In this document: positions 17,739 through 25,355 of the stretch, piece after piece
How the letters are laid out: every line of letters starts with the position of its first letter
Position numbering within the stretch: position 1 is the stretch's first letter
From: Paraburkholderia graminis C4D1M
GTDB lineage: Bacteria; Pseudomonadota; Gammaproteobacteria; Burkholderiales; Burkholderiaceae
DNA length: 64,000 bases
Direction of reading: 5' to 3'
Assembly (NCBI RefSeq): GCF_000172415.1
Contig: NZ_ABLD01000024.1
Location: 1-64,000 of the forward strand
Position numbers and translations under genes: made by a program
Notes under the pieces: model-generated
The model's input: only the letters and a program-made list of their open reading frames with translations
Told to the model about the DNA's origin: nothing
Database searches by the model: none

Positions 17739-18986
17739 TCAGACGCGCGAGCGAATCAGCGAGTTCCGCCGATTGAATTCCGCCGAGATTGCATTGGCCG
17801 ATTGCGAGGCCAGCAGTAGCGAGATCACGAGCGAGAGGATCAGGACATTGGAAGGCGACACGAGGCGATGTTCCGTTGCCGCCATGACCAGCAGGCAAAT
17901 AGAAGAGATCTCGACGAACCGGAAGGCGGCGAAGTTCTGACCGCCTCCCACGAGCGCGCCCGCAGCCGCTCCATGCTTGCTCCAATCAACGAGTCTCCAG
18001 AAGAAGCTCAGCAGCAGGAAAAGACCGACGACACCGGTTTCCGCGAGGAAATTGAGGTACGAGTTGTGGGCGTGCGAATCGCTATGTTCGACGAGGACGT
18101 TCGACGGCGCACCGAACAGGTGAAAGTATGAAGTCACATTGCCGATGTGATCGTCGAAAGAACCGAAGCCCATACCCACGATCGGACTTTGCTCGAAATA
18201 GGCGAGCGCGCGCGGCCACAGCCACTCATACCGGATGTTCAGATTGGCGACCTTCGCATCCTGGTTGTGGATACTGAACGGGTAGCCCATGTAGTCGACG
18301 GTGGCGTCTGTGTGATAGAACGCCATTGCAAGCGAACCTGCTATGAGCACGCCCATCAACGCAGCCAGCAGCCAGCGCTTGCGGCCGAAATAAAGGTACG
18401 GCAGTACCGCAGCCGCGCCGAGCAGCGAACCGCGGCTATACGTGGAGAACAGCATCAGTGCGTTCATCGCGAGTAGCCCGAGCAGCAGTTTGCTGCGCTT
18501 TTGCAGGTAGCAGCCCACGCCGAGGCAGAACAGCATGGCGAAGAATCCGCCCGCCGCATTGCGCGCGATGAAGTAGCTGCCGAAGCTTTTGTCCGGATTC
18601 GTGAAGATGCCGAGGAGTCCGGTGCTGACGATGTACACCGCGTACGGCGGGATATTGATGCCGACCGCGAAAATAAAAAACGCGCGAAGTACTTTGTTCA
18701 GATCGAGACGATGCGCGTACAGGCAACCGGCAAAAATGGGAGCATACGAAATGAAGAAGTTACCGTCGCGCCGATAGAAATCGAATTCGGCAAAAGACTG
18801 AGGATCGTAGAGCAGCGTCGAGACGACGATCACGACCGTCAGCGCGGTGAGCGGCGTAATGAACGCCGGATAGCGGCGACCGTAAAAGCGCCACGCGTAC
18901 ACGAAGATCGGCACGAAGCCGACCGCGCTGAGAGGCACGAAATTCGTAACCGTTAGAAACAGCGCAAGTAGCGAAATGTAAGCCAT
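17739..18986 (-). CDS. O-antigen ligase / polysaccharide polymerase family membrane protein (Wzy-like)
   Basis: A 415-residue protein with about ten hydrophobic helices. The Wzy_C-type signature is present: a STYSRGSLLG segment in the middle and a long periplasmic loop ending with HAHNSYLNFLAETGVVGL. In this context it is most likely the polymerase joining repeat units in the periplasm rather than a lipid-A ligase. It starts at an ATG with GGGAG upstream. It is transcribed leftward with the PAP2 gene, against the direction of the rest of the pathway, so the polymerase has its own promoter in the 585-base gap to its right. Confidence 0.85.
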   Translation of the reverse strand: MAYISLLALFLTVTNFVPLSAVGFVPIFVYAWRFYGRRYPAFITPLTALTVVIVVSTLLYDPQSFAEFDFYRRDGNFFISYAPIFAGCLYAHRLDLNKVLRAFFIFAVGINIPPYAVYIVSTGLLGIFTNPDKSFGSYFIARNAAGGFFAMLFCLGVGCYLQKRSKLLLGLLAMNALMLFSTYSRGSLLGAAAVLPYLYFGRKRWLLAALMGVLIAGSLAMAFYHTDATVDYMGYPFSIHNQDAKVANLNIRYEWLWPRALAYFEQSPIVGMGFGSFDDHIGNVTSYFHLFGAPSNVLVEHSDSHAHNSYLNFLAETGVVGLFLLLSFFWRLVDWSKHGAAAGALVGGGQNFAAFRFVEISSICLLVMAATEHRLVSPSNVLILSLVISLLLASQSANAISAEFNRRNSLIRSRV

Positions 18987-19571
18987 TGCGACTCCCGGAA
19001 AACAAATGGCGCATAGCTTGCAATGACAGTGCCATTACGTGCGAAGACAACCTGGTTGGAGGTGCGGTGCACCACGATGGCGGTGCACCTGAACGGAATC
19101 GGGGTCCTACGTCTCGATGAACGAACTGCCCATCTGTCATGAAGGTACTCGCGAAGGTACCACGTCTAGGCACTGATTTCCACGCGCTACCGCACACACA
19201 GCGGCCATAAGAAAGGCCACAGTGGCCGATGTGCGGGCTAATGCGACGAGGCTGGCCAAAACCTCAACTGAACGCGCCACCATTGCTGTGGTGCAGCGTG
19301 AGGTGACTATGATGGATCACATCGAGTCATGCTTGAGTGGCATCGGCTTTCTGGCGCCACGCCGATATGTGTGCCGCTAACGCTCGCCTGGTGCGAGAAC
19401 TTCGGTGCGCATCCCTAGCTTTGCGCGGACAGAACGGCTCGCCGAGCCCGTTGATGCCCACACCCCGTTATTGATCACACGTGAGACCGGAGCAGTGCCG
19501 ACGTGCAGCGTATTTCGTCGGCGCTTATGCGATTAATCGCGCTTTGGCTTGCCCGTCCAGGAGCAATAAAA
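18987..19571. other. Divergent promoter region between the polymerase and manC genes
   Basis: About 585 bases without a gene. It carries two identical 8-bp palindromes at 19066-19089 and a nested inverted repeat around 19191-19235 (CGCACA facing TGTGCG, with CGGCC facing GGCCG inside). It must drive the leftward polymerase-PAP2 pair and the rightward manC set. AGGAG eight bases before the manC start is a clear ribosome-binding site. Confidence 0.5.
19066..19089. promoter_or_regulatory. Two copies of palindrome GGTGCACC, 16 bp apart
   Basis: GGTGCACC occurs at 19066-19073 and 19082-19089, each preceded by GC, giving a repeated GCGGTGCACC. The outer bases extend the symmetry, with AGGTGC on the left and GCACCT on the right. 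The spacing is one and a half helical turns. The arrangement looks like a double operator between the divergent polymerase and manC promoters; the binding protein is unknown. Confidence 0.4.
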
Positions 19572-21085
19572 ATGGATAAAGTTTTTGCAACCGCACACGA
19601 GAACGACAACGAGACGCAAAGCGCCGCGTCGCAGGAATGCACCACGCTCGCACAGGTGATTCTCGCAGGCGGCTCAGGCACGCGTCTATGGCCCGTATCA
19701 CGCGAGCAGTTCCCGAAGCAGCTTATCGACGTGATCGGCGATCAGACGCTGTTGCAGGCCACGATGGGACGCATGAATAACTTCAGTCCTCTCTGGGCGG
19801 TCGCTCCAGAACCGGTGATTGTGTGCGGTGCCGAACATTACTTTGCACCTGCGAGCAGGCGCGCGAAAGCGGCGTGAAGGCACGGGTCGTCGTCGAACCT
19901 GGCCGCCGCGATACGGCTCCTGCACTCACGCTTGCTGCGCTGGCTGCAGCGTCGGACGGCAACGACGTGATTCTCGTCGCGATGCCCGCGGACCACGCTA
20001 TTGCAGATCTCGATGCGCTTCATAAGGCAATCGAAATAGCTGCGCGTCATGCCGACGCAGGCGCAATCGCGACGCTCGGCGTTCCGCCCACCGGCGCGGA
20101 TACGGGCTTCGGCTATATCCGCCTGGGTGCTGCGTTGAACGACGGCGCGCGCCGCATCGAACGTTTCGTTGAAAAGCCGGCGCCCGAACTTGCGGCGCAG
20201 TATGTCGAGTCCGGCAATTACTGGTGGAATAGCGGCATGTTCGTCGTGCGTGCGTCCGTATGGCTTGCCGTCATCAAGCAATTTCAGCCGCAAATTCACG
20301 ATGCCTGCGTGCGCGCTTACGAAGGCGCCAAAGTCAACGACGGCTGCATCGTTCCCGATGCCGAGGCCTTCCTGCAATCGCCGTCGGACTCGATCGACTA
20401 CGCGGTGATGGAACATCTCGGCAAGCCCGAATCGCAATTCGCGGGGATCGTCGTGCCGCTGCAAGCGGGATGGTCGGACCTCGGTTCATGGGACGCCGTG
20501 TGGCAGGCAATGGAAAAGGACGAGTGCGGCAACGCGTCGAATGGACGCGTTCTTTTCGAAGGCGCGACGGCAACGTATGCGCGTTCGCAAGGCGGCCGGC
20601 TCGTCGCATGTGTCGGCACCAACGACCTGATCGTCGTCGAAACGGACGACGCGGTTCTGGTGGCCGACCGCTCGCATGTGCAGGACATCAAGGGACTCGT
20701 GTCGCGCATCAAGGCCGAAAATTCGCCGGAAGCGGATGCGCACCGCAAAGTGCGTCGTCCGTGGGGCTTTTACGATTCGATCGATCACGGCGACCGCTTT
20801 CAGGTTAAACGCATCGTGGTAATGCCGGGCGCGCGCCTGTCGTTGCAGATGCATCATCACCGCGCGGAGCACTGGATTGTGGTGAGCGGCACCGCGCTCG
20901 TCACACGCGGAGAAGAAAAATTCCTGCTTGGCGAAAACGAGTCGACGTATATCCCACTCGGTGTCACGCATCGTCTCGAGAACCCAGGTTGCGTTCCGCT
21001 TCAGATCATCGAGGTGCAGTCCGGCGCCTATCTCGGCGAAGACGACATCGTCCGGTTCGACGACAAATATGGCCGTGCGGGTTAA
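19572..21085 (+). pseudogene. manC: Mannose-1-phosphate guanylyltransferase / mannose-6-phosphate isomerase, frameshifted as read
   Basis: Two overlapping frames together make one ManC-type protein. The first part, from the ATG at 19572 with AGGAG upstream, has the nucleotidyltransferase motif LAGGSGTRLWPVSREQFPKQ and runs to VCGAEHYF before a stop at 19875. The second part continues in the -1 frame with EQARESGVKARVV and carries the rest of the catalytic domain (NYWWNSGMFV) and the C-terminal cupin isomerase domain (RPWGFYDSIDHGDRFQVKRI, LQMHHHRAEHW). Between the Phe codon ending at 19844 and the Glu codon at 19853 there are eight bases where homologous spacing needs nine, so a single base is missing between 19845 and 19852. 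This is either a true mutation or a sequencing error. An intact protein would make GDP-mannose for the polymer. Confidence 0.85.
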
Positions 21086-21124
21086 TCGGTCGTGGCGAAC
21101 CAGAGCGTATTCGAGGGGGCTGCT

Positions 21125-22501
21125 ATGCGATTGATTACCGGTCTGCTGGCCAGAATGTTCGATGTGGCGATGATCCTCGGCGGCGCATTCGCTGCCTCTC
21201 ATATCCGCTTCGACGATTTCGCGCAACGCAACTTTTATCTGGCATTCGTCGCTTTCGCGGCGGCGTTTTCGCTCGCGGTGTTTCCTGCATTAGGCGTCTA
21301 TCAGTCGTGGCGCGGCCGCTCGAAACGTGTACTCGTCGGTCAGGTCGCGCTCGGCTGGCTGCTGGTCCAGGCATGCGCGCTGGCTTTGATGTTCTCGTTG
21401 CATCGGATCGACTTCGTGTCGCGCCTATGGTTCGCGTACTGGACGGGAATAGCGGGCGGCGCAATGATCGCTGGCCGGATAATGACGCACGTTCTGCTCG
21501 GGCGCGTTCGCCACGCTGGCCTGGATCTGCAAAAGGTGGCTATTGCGGCATGCGGAGAACATTGCGACGAGATCCTGCGCAAAATGGAACGGGAGCCGGC
21601 AGCGGGTTTTCGCGCGAGCGCCGTCTACAACCTGCGCCCGGTCAACAAGACGACGAGTTCCGTGCCGACGTTCGAACAGCGCGCGGCTTTTGCGAAGTAT
21701 GTGCGCGAACAGCAGGTGGATGAAGTGTGGCTCGCGCTGCCTTTATCGGAAGAACGCGCGATTCTCGAGCTGGTCGATGAGTTTCGCAACGATCTGATTA
21801 ACGTGCGCTTCATGCCGGACGTGCGCGCATTGGCGCTCTTCGATGGAAGCGTGACCGAGTTGCTCGGCTTTCCGACGATCAATCTCGCCGCTTCGCCATT
21901 GCCGCCGAATGCAATGGTGGAAAAGGAATTGTTCGATCGCGTTTTTGCACTGCTCGCATTGATTGCCGTGTCGCCGATTCTTCTTGCGTGTGCGATAGCG
22001 GTCAAGCTGAGTTCGCCCGGCCCGGTGTTCTTCAAACAGTGCCGCAAGGGCGCGGACGGACGCATCTTTATGATCTACAAGTTCCGCAGCATGCGTCTGC
22101 ATGAACAGAAACAGGGGGTGCTCGAACAGGCCACGCGCGGCGACCCGCGCATTACGCGGGTGGGGCGTTTTCTGCGGCGCACGAGCCTCGATGAATTGCC
22201 GCAGTTCTTCAACGTGCTGCGCGGCGATATGTCGGTGGTCGGTCCGAGACCGCACGCGCTCGAACACGACGACCTGTATCAGGGCATCGTCTCCGGCTAT
22301 ATTCACCGTTACCGGATCAAGCCAGGCATTACCGGCTGGGCGCAAATCAATGGCTTTCGCGGAGAGACCGATCGCATCGAAAAGATGGAAGGCCGGGTCG
22401 CACACGATTTGTACTACCTTCGAAACTGGTCGTTCGCACTCGACGTCAAGATCATTTGCGCGACCATTTTCAAGGGACTGCATCATCCTAACGCTTACTG
22501 A
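21125..22501 (+). CDS. Undecaprenyl-phosphate sugar phosphotransferase (exopolysaccharide initiating enzyme)
   Basis: A 458-residue polyprenyl glycosylphosphotransferase of WcaJ/WbaP type. The N-terminal part has four hydrophobic helices and a CoA-binding-like domain. The C-terminal catalytic part starts near residue 265 with KELFDRVFALLAL and contains KFRSMR, TSLDELPQFFNVLRGDMSVVGPRP and GITGWAQINGFRGET, the conserved sugar-transferase core. It transfers sugar-1-phosphate, commonly glucose, to the lipid carrier in the inner membrane and so starts each repeat unit. The ATG at 21125 with GAGGGGG upstream is preferred to a GTG at 21092. It lies 39 bases after manC. Confidence 0.92.
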   Translation: MRLITGLLARMFDVAMILGGAFAASHIRFDDFAQRNFYLAFVAFAAAFSLAVFPALGVYQSWRGRSKRVLVGQVALGWLLVQACALALMFSLHRIDFVSRLWFAYWTGIAGGAMIAGRIMTHVLLGRVRHAGLDLQKVAIAACGEHCDEILRKMEREPAAGFRASAVYNLRPVNKTTSSVPTFEQRAAFAKYVREQQVDEVWLALPLSEERAILELVDEFRNDLINVRFMPDVRALALFDGSVTELLGFPTINLAASPLPPNAMVEKELFDRVFALLALIAVSPILLACAIAVKLSSPGPVFFKQCRKGADGRIFMIYKFRSMRLHEQKQGVLEQATRGDPRITRVGRFLRRTSLDELPQFFNVLRGDMSVVGPRPHALEHDDLYQGIVSGYIHRYRIKPGITGWAQINGFRGETDRIEKMEGRVAHDLYYLRNWSFALDVKIICATIFKGLHHPNAY

Positions 22502-22574
22502 TCCCCGCGTCGGATCGAGTCGTTGATTGTGCGGTATGAGAGTGGGTCAACAAGAACCTGATCACGAGGGGACA

Positions 22575-23639
22575 ATGAAACTACACGGCGTAGAGAAAGT
22601 AGTCAGACGTTCAATCAAGAAGGTGGGGCAATACACGTTCCACCAGGTTCATCGCGCACAGGCGAGACAGGTTCTTCGGCTATTGCAGAAGAAATACGGT
22701 CCTCCCGATCCGGCCAACCTGAAGCTCGCCGACACCTATGCGCGGGACGTGTTTGGCGACGCAAAGTATGCGCCGTGGCTGCGTGTCTACGCGGCGTTTA
22801 GCGGGACCTTCAAGGAAGGCTGGATTCCCGACAACTACTACGGCGGCGTGGTTGTGCCCAGCATGAAAGGCGGCTATGGACGAATCTCCAATCTGAAGCC
22901 GATGTCGCGGGTTATCTTCGGCTGTGACGCGTTCCCGGACCTGGCCTACTTCGCGAACGGTCTCTTCTTCACGGACCGCAATCTGGTGGTGCGCGAGCAG
23001 GAGATCGAGCACGTCGTCTTCCGCGAATGCGACAAGATCGTTTTCAAACTCGACGGCTCGGCGCAAGGCAAAGGTATTCATTTCTTCGACCGGGAATCGT
23101 TTGACTGCGGCCTGATCAAATCGCTTGGCAATGGCGTGATTCAGAAGTTCATCGTTCAGCATCCGCTTCTCAGCACGTTTGCTCCAAACTCGGTTGCGAC
23201 CTTGCGCCTGACGACGGCTGTCGACAATCTCGGCCGCACTTCTCTTCGTGCGGCTTTCTTGCGCCTTGGCAGAGCGCGTCATACCCACATCAGGATTGAC
23301 GACGAAATCTGCGTGCCGGTGGATCTCGTCACAGGAGAACTTGCGCGCGAGGGTTTCCTGACCGATTGGGGCGCGACGGAAGAACACCCCGATTCGAAAG
23401 TCAGATTTGCCGGCCTGAAGATGCCCGCATTCAACGATTGTGTCGATACGGTGCTACAACTCCATAGCAAGGTGCCTTTTGCACGCTGCATAGGCTGGGA
23501 CGTCACAGTCGACAGCGACGGCAAAGTCCAGGTGATGGAGTGGAATGGCGAGCACAACGACGTCAAATTCAGTGAGGCGACGCAGGGCCCATGCTTTTCC
23601 GACCTGAAATGGGAACTGCTGAACGCCAGTCCCTTATGA
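22575..23639 (+). CDS. Sugar-transfer-associated ATP-grasp protein
   Basis: A 354-residue protein resembling the ATP-grasp family named for its association with sugar-transfer loci. Seen features are CDKIVFKLDGSAQGKGIHFF for ATP and lysine contacts, LRLTTAVDN in the middle, and a C-terminal metal-site segment VMEWNGEHNDVKF. ATP-grasp enzymes form amide or ester bonds through an acyl phosphate. With the TupA-like gene at 5375 this is the second, different ATP-grasp family in the locus. The ATG has GAGGGG upstream, 73 bases after the sugar phosphotransferase gene. The substrate is not known; amino-acid decoration of a uronic or amino sugar is a reasonable guess. Confidence 0.75.
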   Translation: MKLHGVEKVVRRSIKKVGQYTFHQVHRAQARQVLRLLQKKYGPPDPANLKLADTYARDVFGDAKYAPWLRVYAAFSGTFKEGWIPDNYYGGVVVPSMKGGYGRISNLKPMSRVIFGCDAFPDLAYFANGLFFTDRNLVVREQEIEHVVFRECDKIVFKLDGSAQGKGIHFFDRESFDCGLIKSLGNGVIQKFIVQHPLLSTFAPNSVATLRLTTAVDNLGRTSLRAAFLRLGRARHTHIRIDDEICVPVDLVTGELAREGFLTDWGATEEHPDSKVRFAGLKMPAFNDCVDTVLQLHSKVPFARCIGWDVTVDSDGKVQVMEWNGEHNDVKFSEATQGPCFSDLKWELLNASPL

Positions 23640-23662
23640 CTGTACCCGGCGAGGAACGTCGC

Positions 23663-23986
23663 GTGAGCGAACAATTGTGGTGCGTCCATATTGAAGGACC
23701 TGACGACTTTATCGCAGCAACTTCAAAAGAGGCGGCGGAGCAGGAGGCATTGGCTATCAATGCGTATGTCGAGCGCTCGGGAGAAGGGCGGCGCGACTCG
23801 CCGGTGCGAGCAGTCGCGATGGAGTGGCCCTTCACGCCGGAAAGTCACGCGCGTGCTGTGGAAAGCGACTGGGAAGATTTGCAGCGCATGCCGCATCGCA
23901 AGCAACAACCGGCTTCGTCCCAGAACATTTTGACGAGTATCGCGCGCCGTGTGAAAGAACTGATCGAAACGGCGCGCGGTGCCTGA
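23663..23986 (+). CDS. Small hypothetical protein at the end of the exopolysaccharide unit
   Basis: A 107-residue soluble protein with no signal peptide or membrane segment. It begins SEQLWCVHIEGPDDFIAATSKEAAEQEALAIN, which looks like a small alpha/beta domain, followed by helices rich in charged residues. The GTG at 23663 has GAGGA seven bases upstream. An ATG at 23636 overlaps the ATP-grasp stop by four bases and would add nine residues. Position suggests translational coupling to the ATP-grasp gene. No function is assigned. It ends five bases from the convergent phasin gene. Confidence 0.65.
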   Translation: MSEQLWCVHIEGPDDFIAATSKEAAEQEALAINAYVERSGEGRRDSPVRAVAMEWPFTPESHARAVESDWEDLQRMPHRKQQPASSQNILTSIARRVKELIETARGA

Positions 23987-23991
23987 CCCGG

Positions 23992-24501
23992 TTAGTGCAG
24001 ATCCATTCGGGGGCTCGACGATACGACGTTGCCCGAACTGTCCACGATCACGACGGGGTCGTTCTGAGGGGCCGGCGGCTGCTCGATCACGAGAGGACTT
24101 GTGACGTTCGTGCGGCCCGTTGAGACCATGCCAATCGAGGCTGCACTATCGAGCAACGAGAAGAACGTGGACAGATAACTTTGCACGCTGTCTTGTAGAG
24201 CATCCACAAGATCATTATGCGTGTCCACTGCAATGTCCTCGACGTGCCCCCAATAGGCGCACGTCTTTTTTATTGCTGCCGGAACCTGCTGAAACTGCAG
24301 ATCGATCATCTGGTTGAGAGAGCCGGATGAGAGCGCGGCATCGACCAGTGCCTGTTGCTCGGACAAAGAAGTCTTGACGGTCTGCACATTCAACTCGACA
24401 ACTTTTTCAAAGCCCGCAACGGCTTTAGCTGCAAGTTCGTAGGCGGCAATTGCATGGCTTTGCTGACCGACATCGGGCTGGTTCGGGACGATTGCATTCA
24501 T
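23992..24501 (-). CDS. Phasin family protein
   Basis: A 169-residue protein, mostly alpha-helical and without a signal peptide. It contains the phasin-type pattern of ELAAKAVAGFEKVVELNVQTVKTSLSEQQALVDAAL, followed by an amphipathic helix and a Pro-rich tail. Phasins coat polyhydroxyalkanoate granules in the cytoplasm and regulate their size. The ATG at 24501 has GGAG upstream; a longer reading to 24561 adds residues without family resemblance. It stands alone and converges on the exopolysaccharide unit. Confidence 0.8.
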   Translation of the reverse strand: MNAIVPNQPDVGQQSHAIAAYELAAKAVAGFEKVVELNVQTVKTSLSEQQALVDAALSSGSLNQMIDLQFQQVPAAIKKTCAYWGHVEDIAVDTHNDLVDALQDSVQSYLSTFFSLLDSAASIGMVSTGRTNVTSPLVIEQPPAPQNDPVVIVDSSGNVVSSSPRMDLH

Positions 24502-24637
24502 GAGGTGCTCCGTATCAATGCGAGTGGGGGAAATGCCTGACAACAGGCAGTGTTTAAGCAACGCCTATTCCTCCCCACGACGCAGACTGCATACGCCGCG
24601 AGCTTCACTTCACACAGCGCGGAAGCGCAAAGAACCG

Positions 24638-24829
24638 CTATTGGCTTGCGCCCGCAGGCGCGTCGCTTGCTGCCGTGGCGGGCGCGGAGACGGCAGGCCC
24701 ACTCTGCGCGGCGCCGCTGACGGCGGCCGCGCCCGCCTGATCCGACGATGGACCGGAGCGGTTGCAACCGGTAAGCGCCACGCTCAGCGCAGTCGCGCTG
24801 GCTGCAATCAACAAGAGTGTATGTTTCAT
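24638..24829 (-). CDS. Small lipoprotein
   Basis: A 63-residue protein with a short signal sequence and lipobox (SVALTGC) at residues 16-22, followed by a Ser/Ala/Gly-rich unstructured tail. It is probably lipid-anchored in the outer membrane. Such short Ala-rich lipoproteins are common in Burkholderiaceae and their function is unknown. It is divergent from the SnoaL-like gene with about 115 bases between the starts. Confidence 0.65.
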   Translation of the reverse strand: MKHTLLLIAASATALSVALTGCNRSGPSSDQAGAAAVSGAAQSGPAVSAPATAASDAPAGASQ

Positions 24830-24946
24830 GGTCGCGAATAAATCCGTTGGGCGGCGCAGGGGCGCGCCGCATTGCATAGAATGAGCAATGCATATGCCTC
24901 GCGCGCAGCACGTCTCGTTGCCCGACAGCCAAAATGGAAGATTGTC

Positions 24947-25333
24947 ATGACCGAACCCGATCTCTCGGACATCTACCGAAGCTATATCGCCTGTCTGAAC
25001 CGGCAGGACTGGAAGAACTTGCCGCAATTCGTTCATGACGATGTCTATTACAACGACAAGCAGATCGGCTCGGCAGGCTATCGCGCAATGCTCGAGAGAG
25101 ACTTTCGCGAGATTCCCGACCTTCATTTCGACATCGATCTGCTGGTTGCCGACCCGGCTTATGTCGGGGCGCGGCTGCGCTTTAATTGCACACCGCAAGG
25201 AACATTTCTCGGTCTCGAAGTCAATGGAAGAAAAGTGACCTTCACCGAAAATGTCTTCTACGAATTCCGCGGAGAAAAAATTGGCCGGGTCTGGTCGATT
25301 ATCGATAAGGCGGCTATTGAAGCCCAACTGTAG
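24947..25333 (+). CDS. SnoaL-like (NTF2-fold) protein
   Basis: A 128-residue cytoplasmic protein with the SnoaL/ester-cyclase type of NTF2 fold. It starts DIYRSYIACLNRQDWKNLPQFVHDDVYYN and continues with IPDLHFDIDLLVADPAYVGARL and a C-terminal VTFTENVFYEFRGEKIGRVWSIID. Family members include polyketide cyclases and many small-molecule binding proteins, so the reaction cannot be named. The ATG has GGAAG upstream; a start at 24872 would overlap the divergent promoter. It ends close to the convergent efflux operon. Confidence 0.75.
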   Translation: MTEPDLSDIYRSYIACLNRQDWKNLPQFVHDDVYYNDKQIGSAGYRAMLERDFREIPDLHFDIDLLVADPAYVGARLRFNCTPQGTFLGLEVNGRKVTFTENVFYEFRGEKIGRVWSIIDKAAIEAQL

Positions 25334-25355
25334 TTCGCACACGCCGCGCGAGCCG

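Noticed and set aside
18501..18956. Plus-strand frames opposite the polymerase gene
   Set aside because: Charged low-complexity shadow frames of a membrane protein gene; the minus strand encodes the conserved polymerase.
19823..19880. A separate start for the second ManC part at 19823
   Set aside because: The codons after 19823 in that frame do not match ManC until 19853, so the second part is not a natural independent gene; a frameshift explains the data better.
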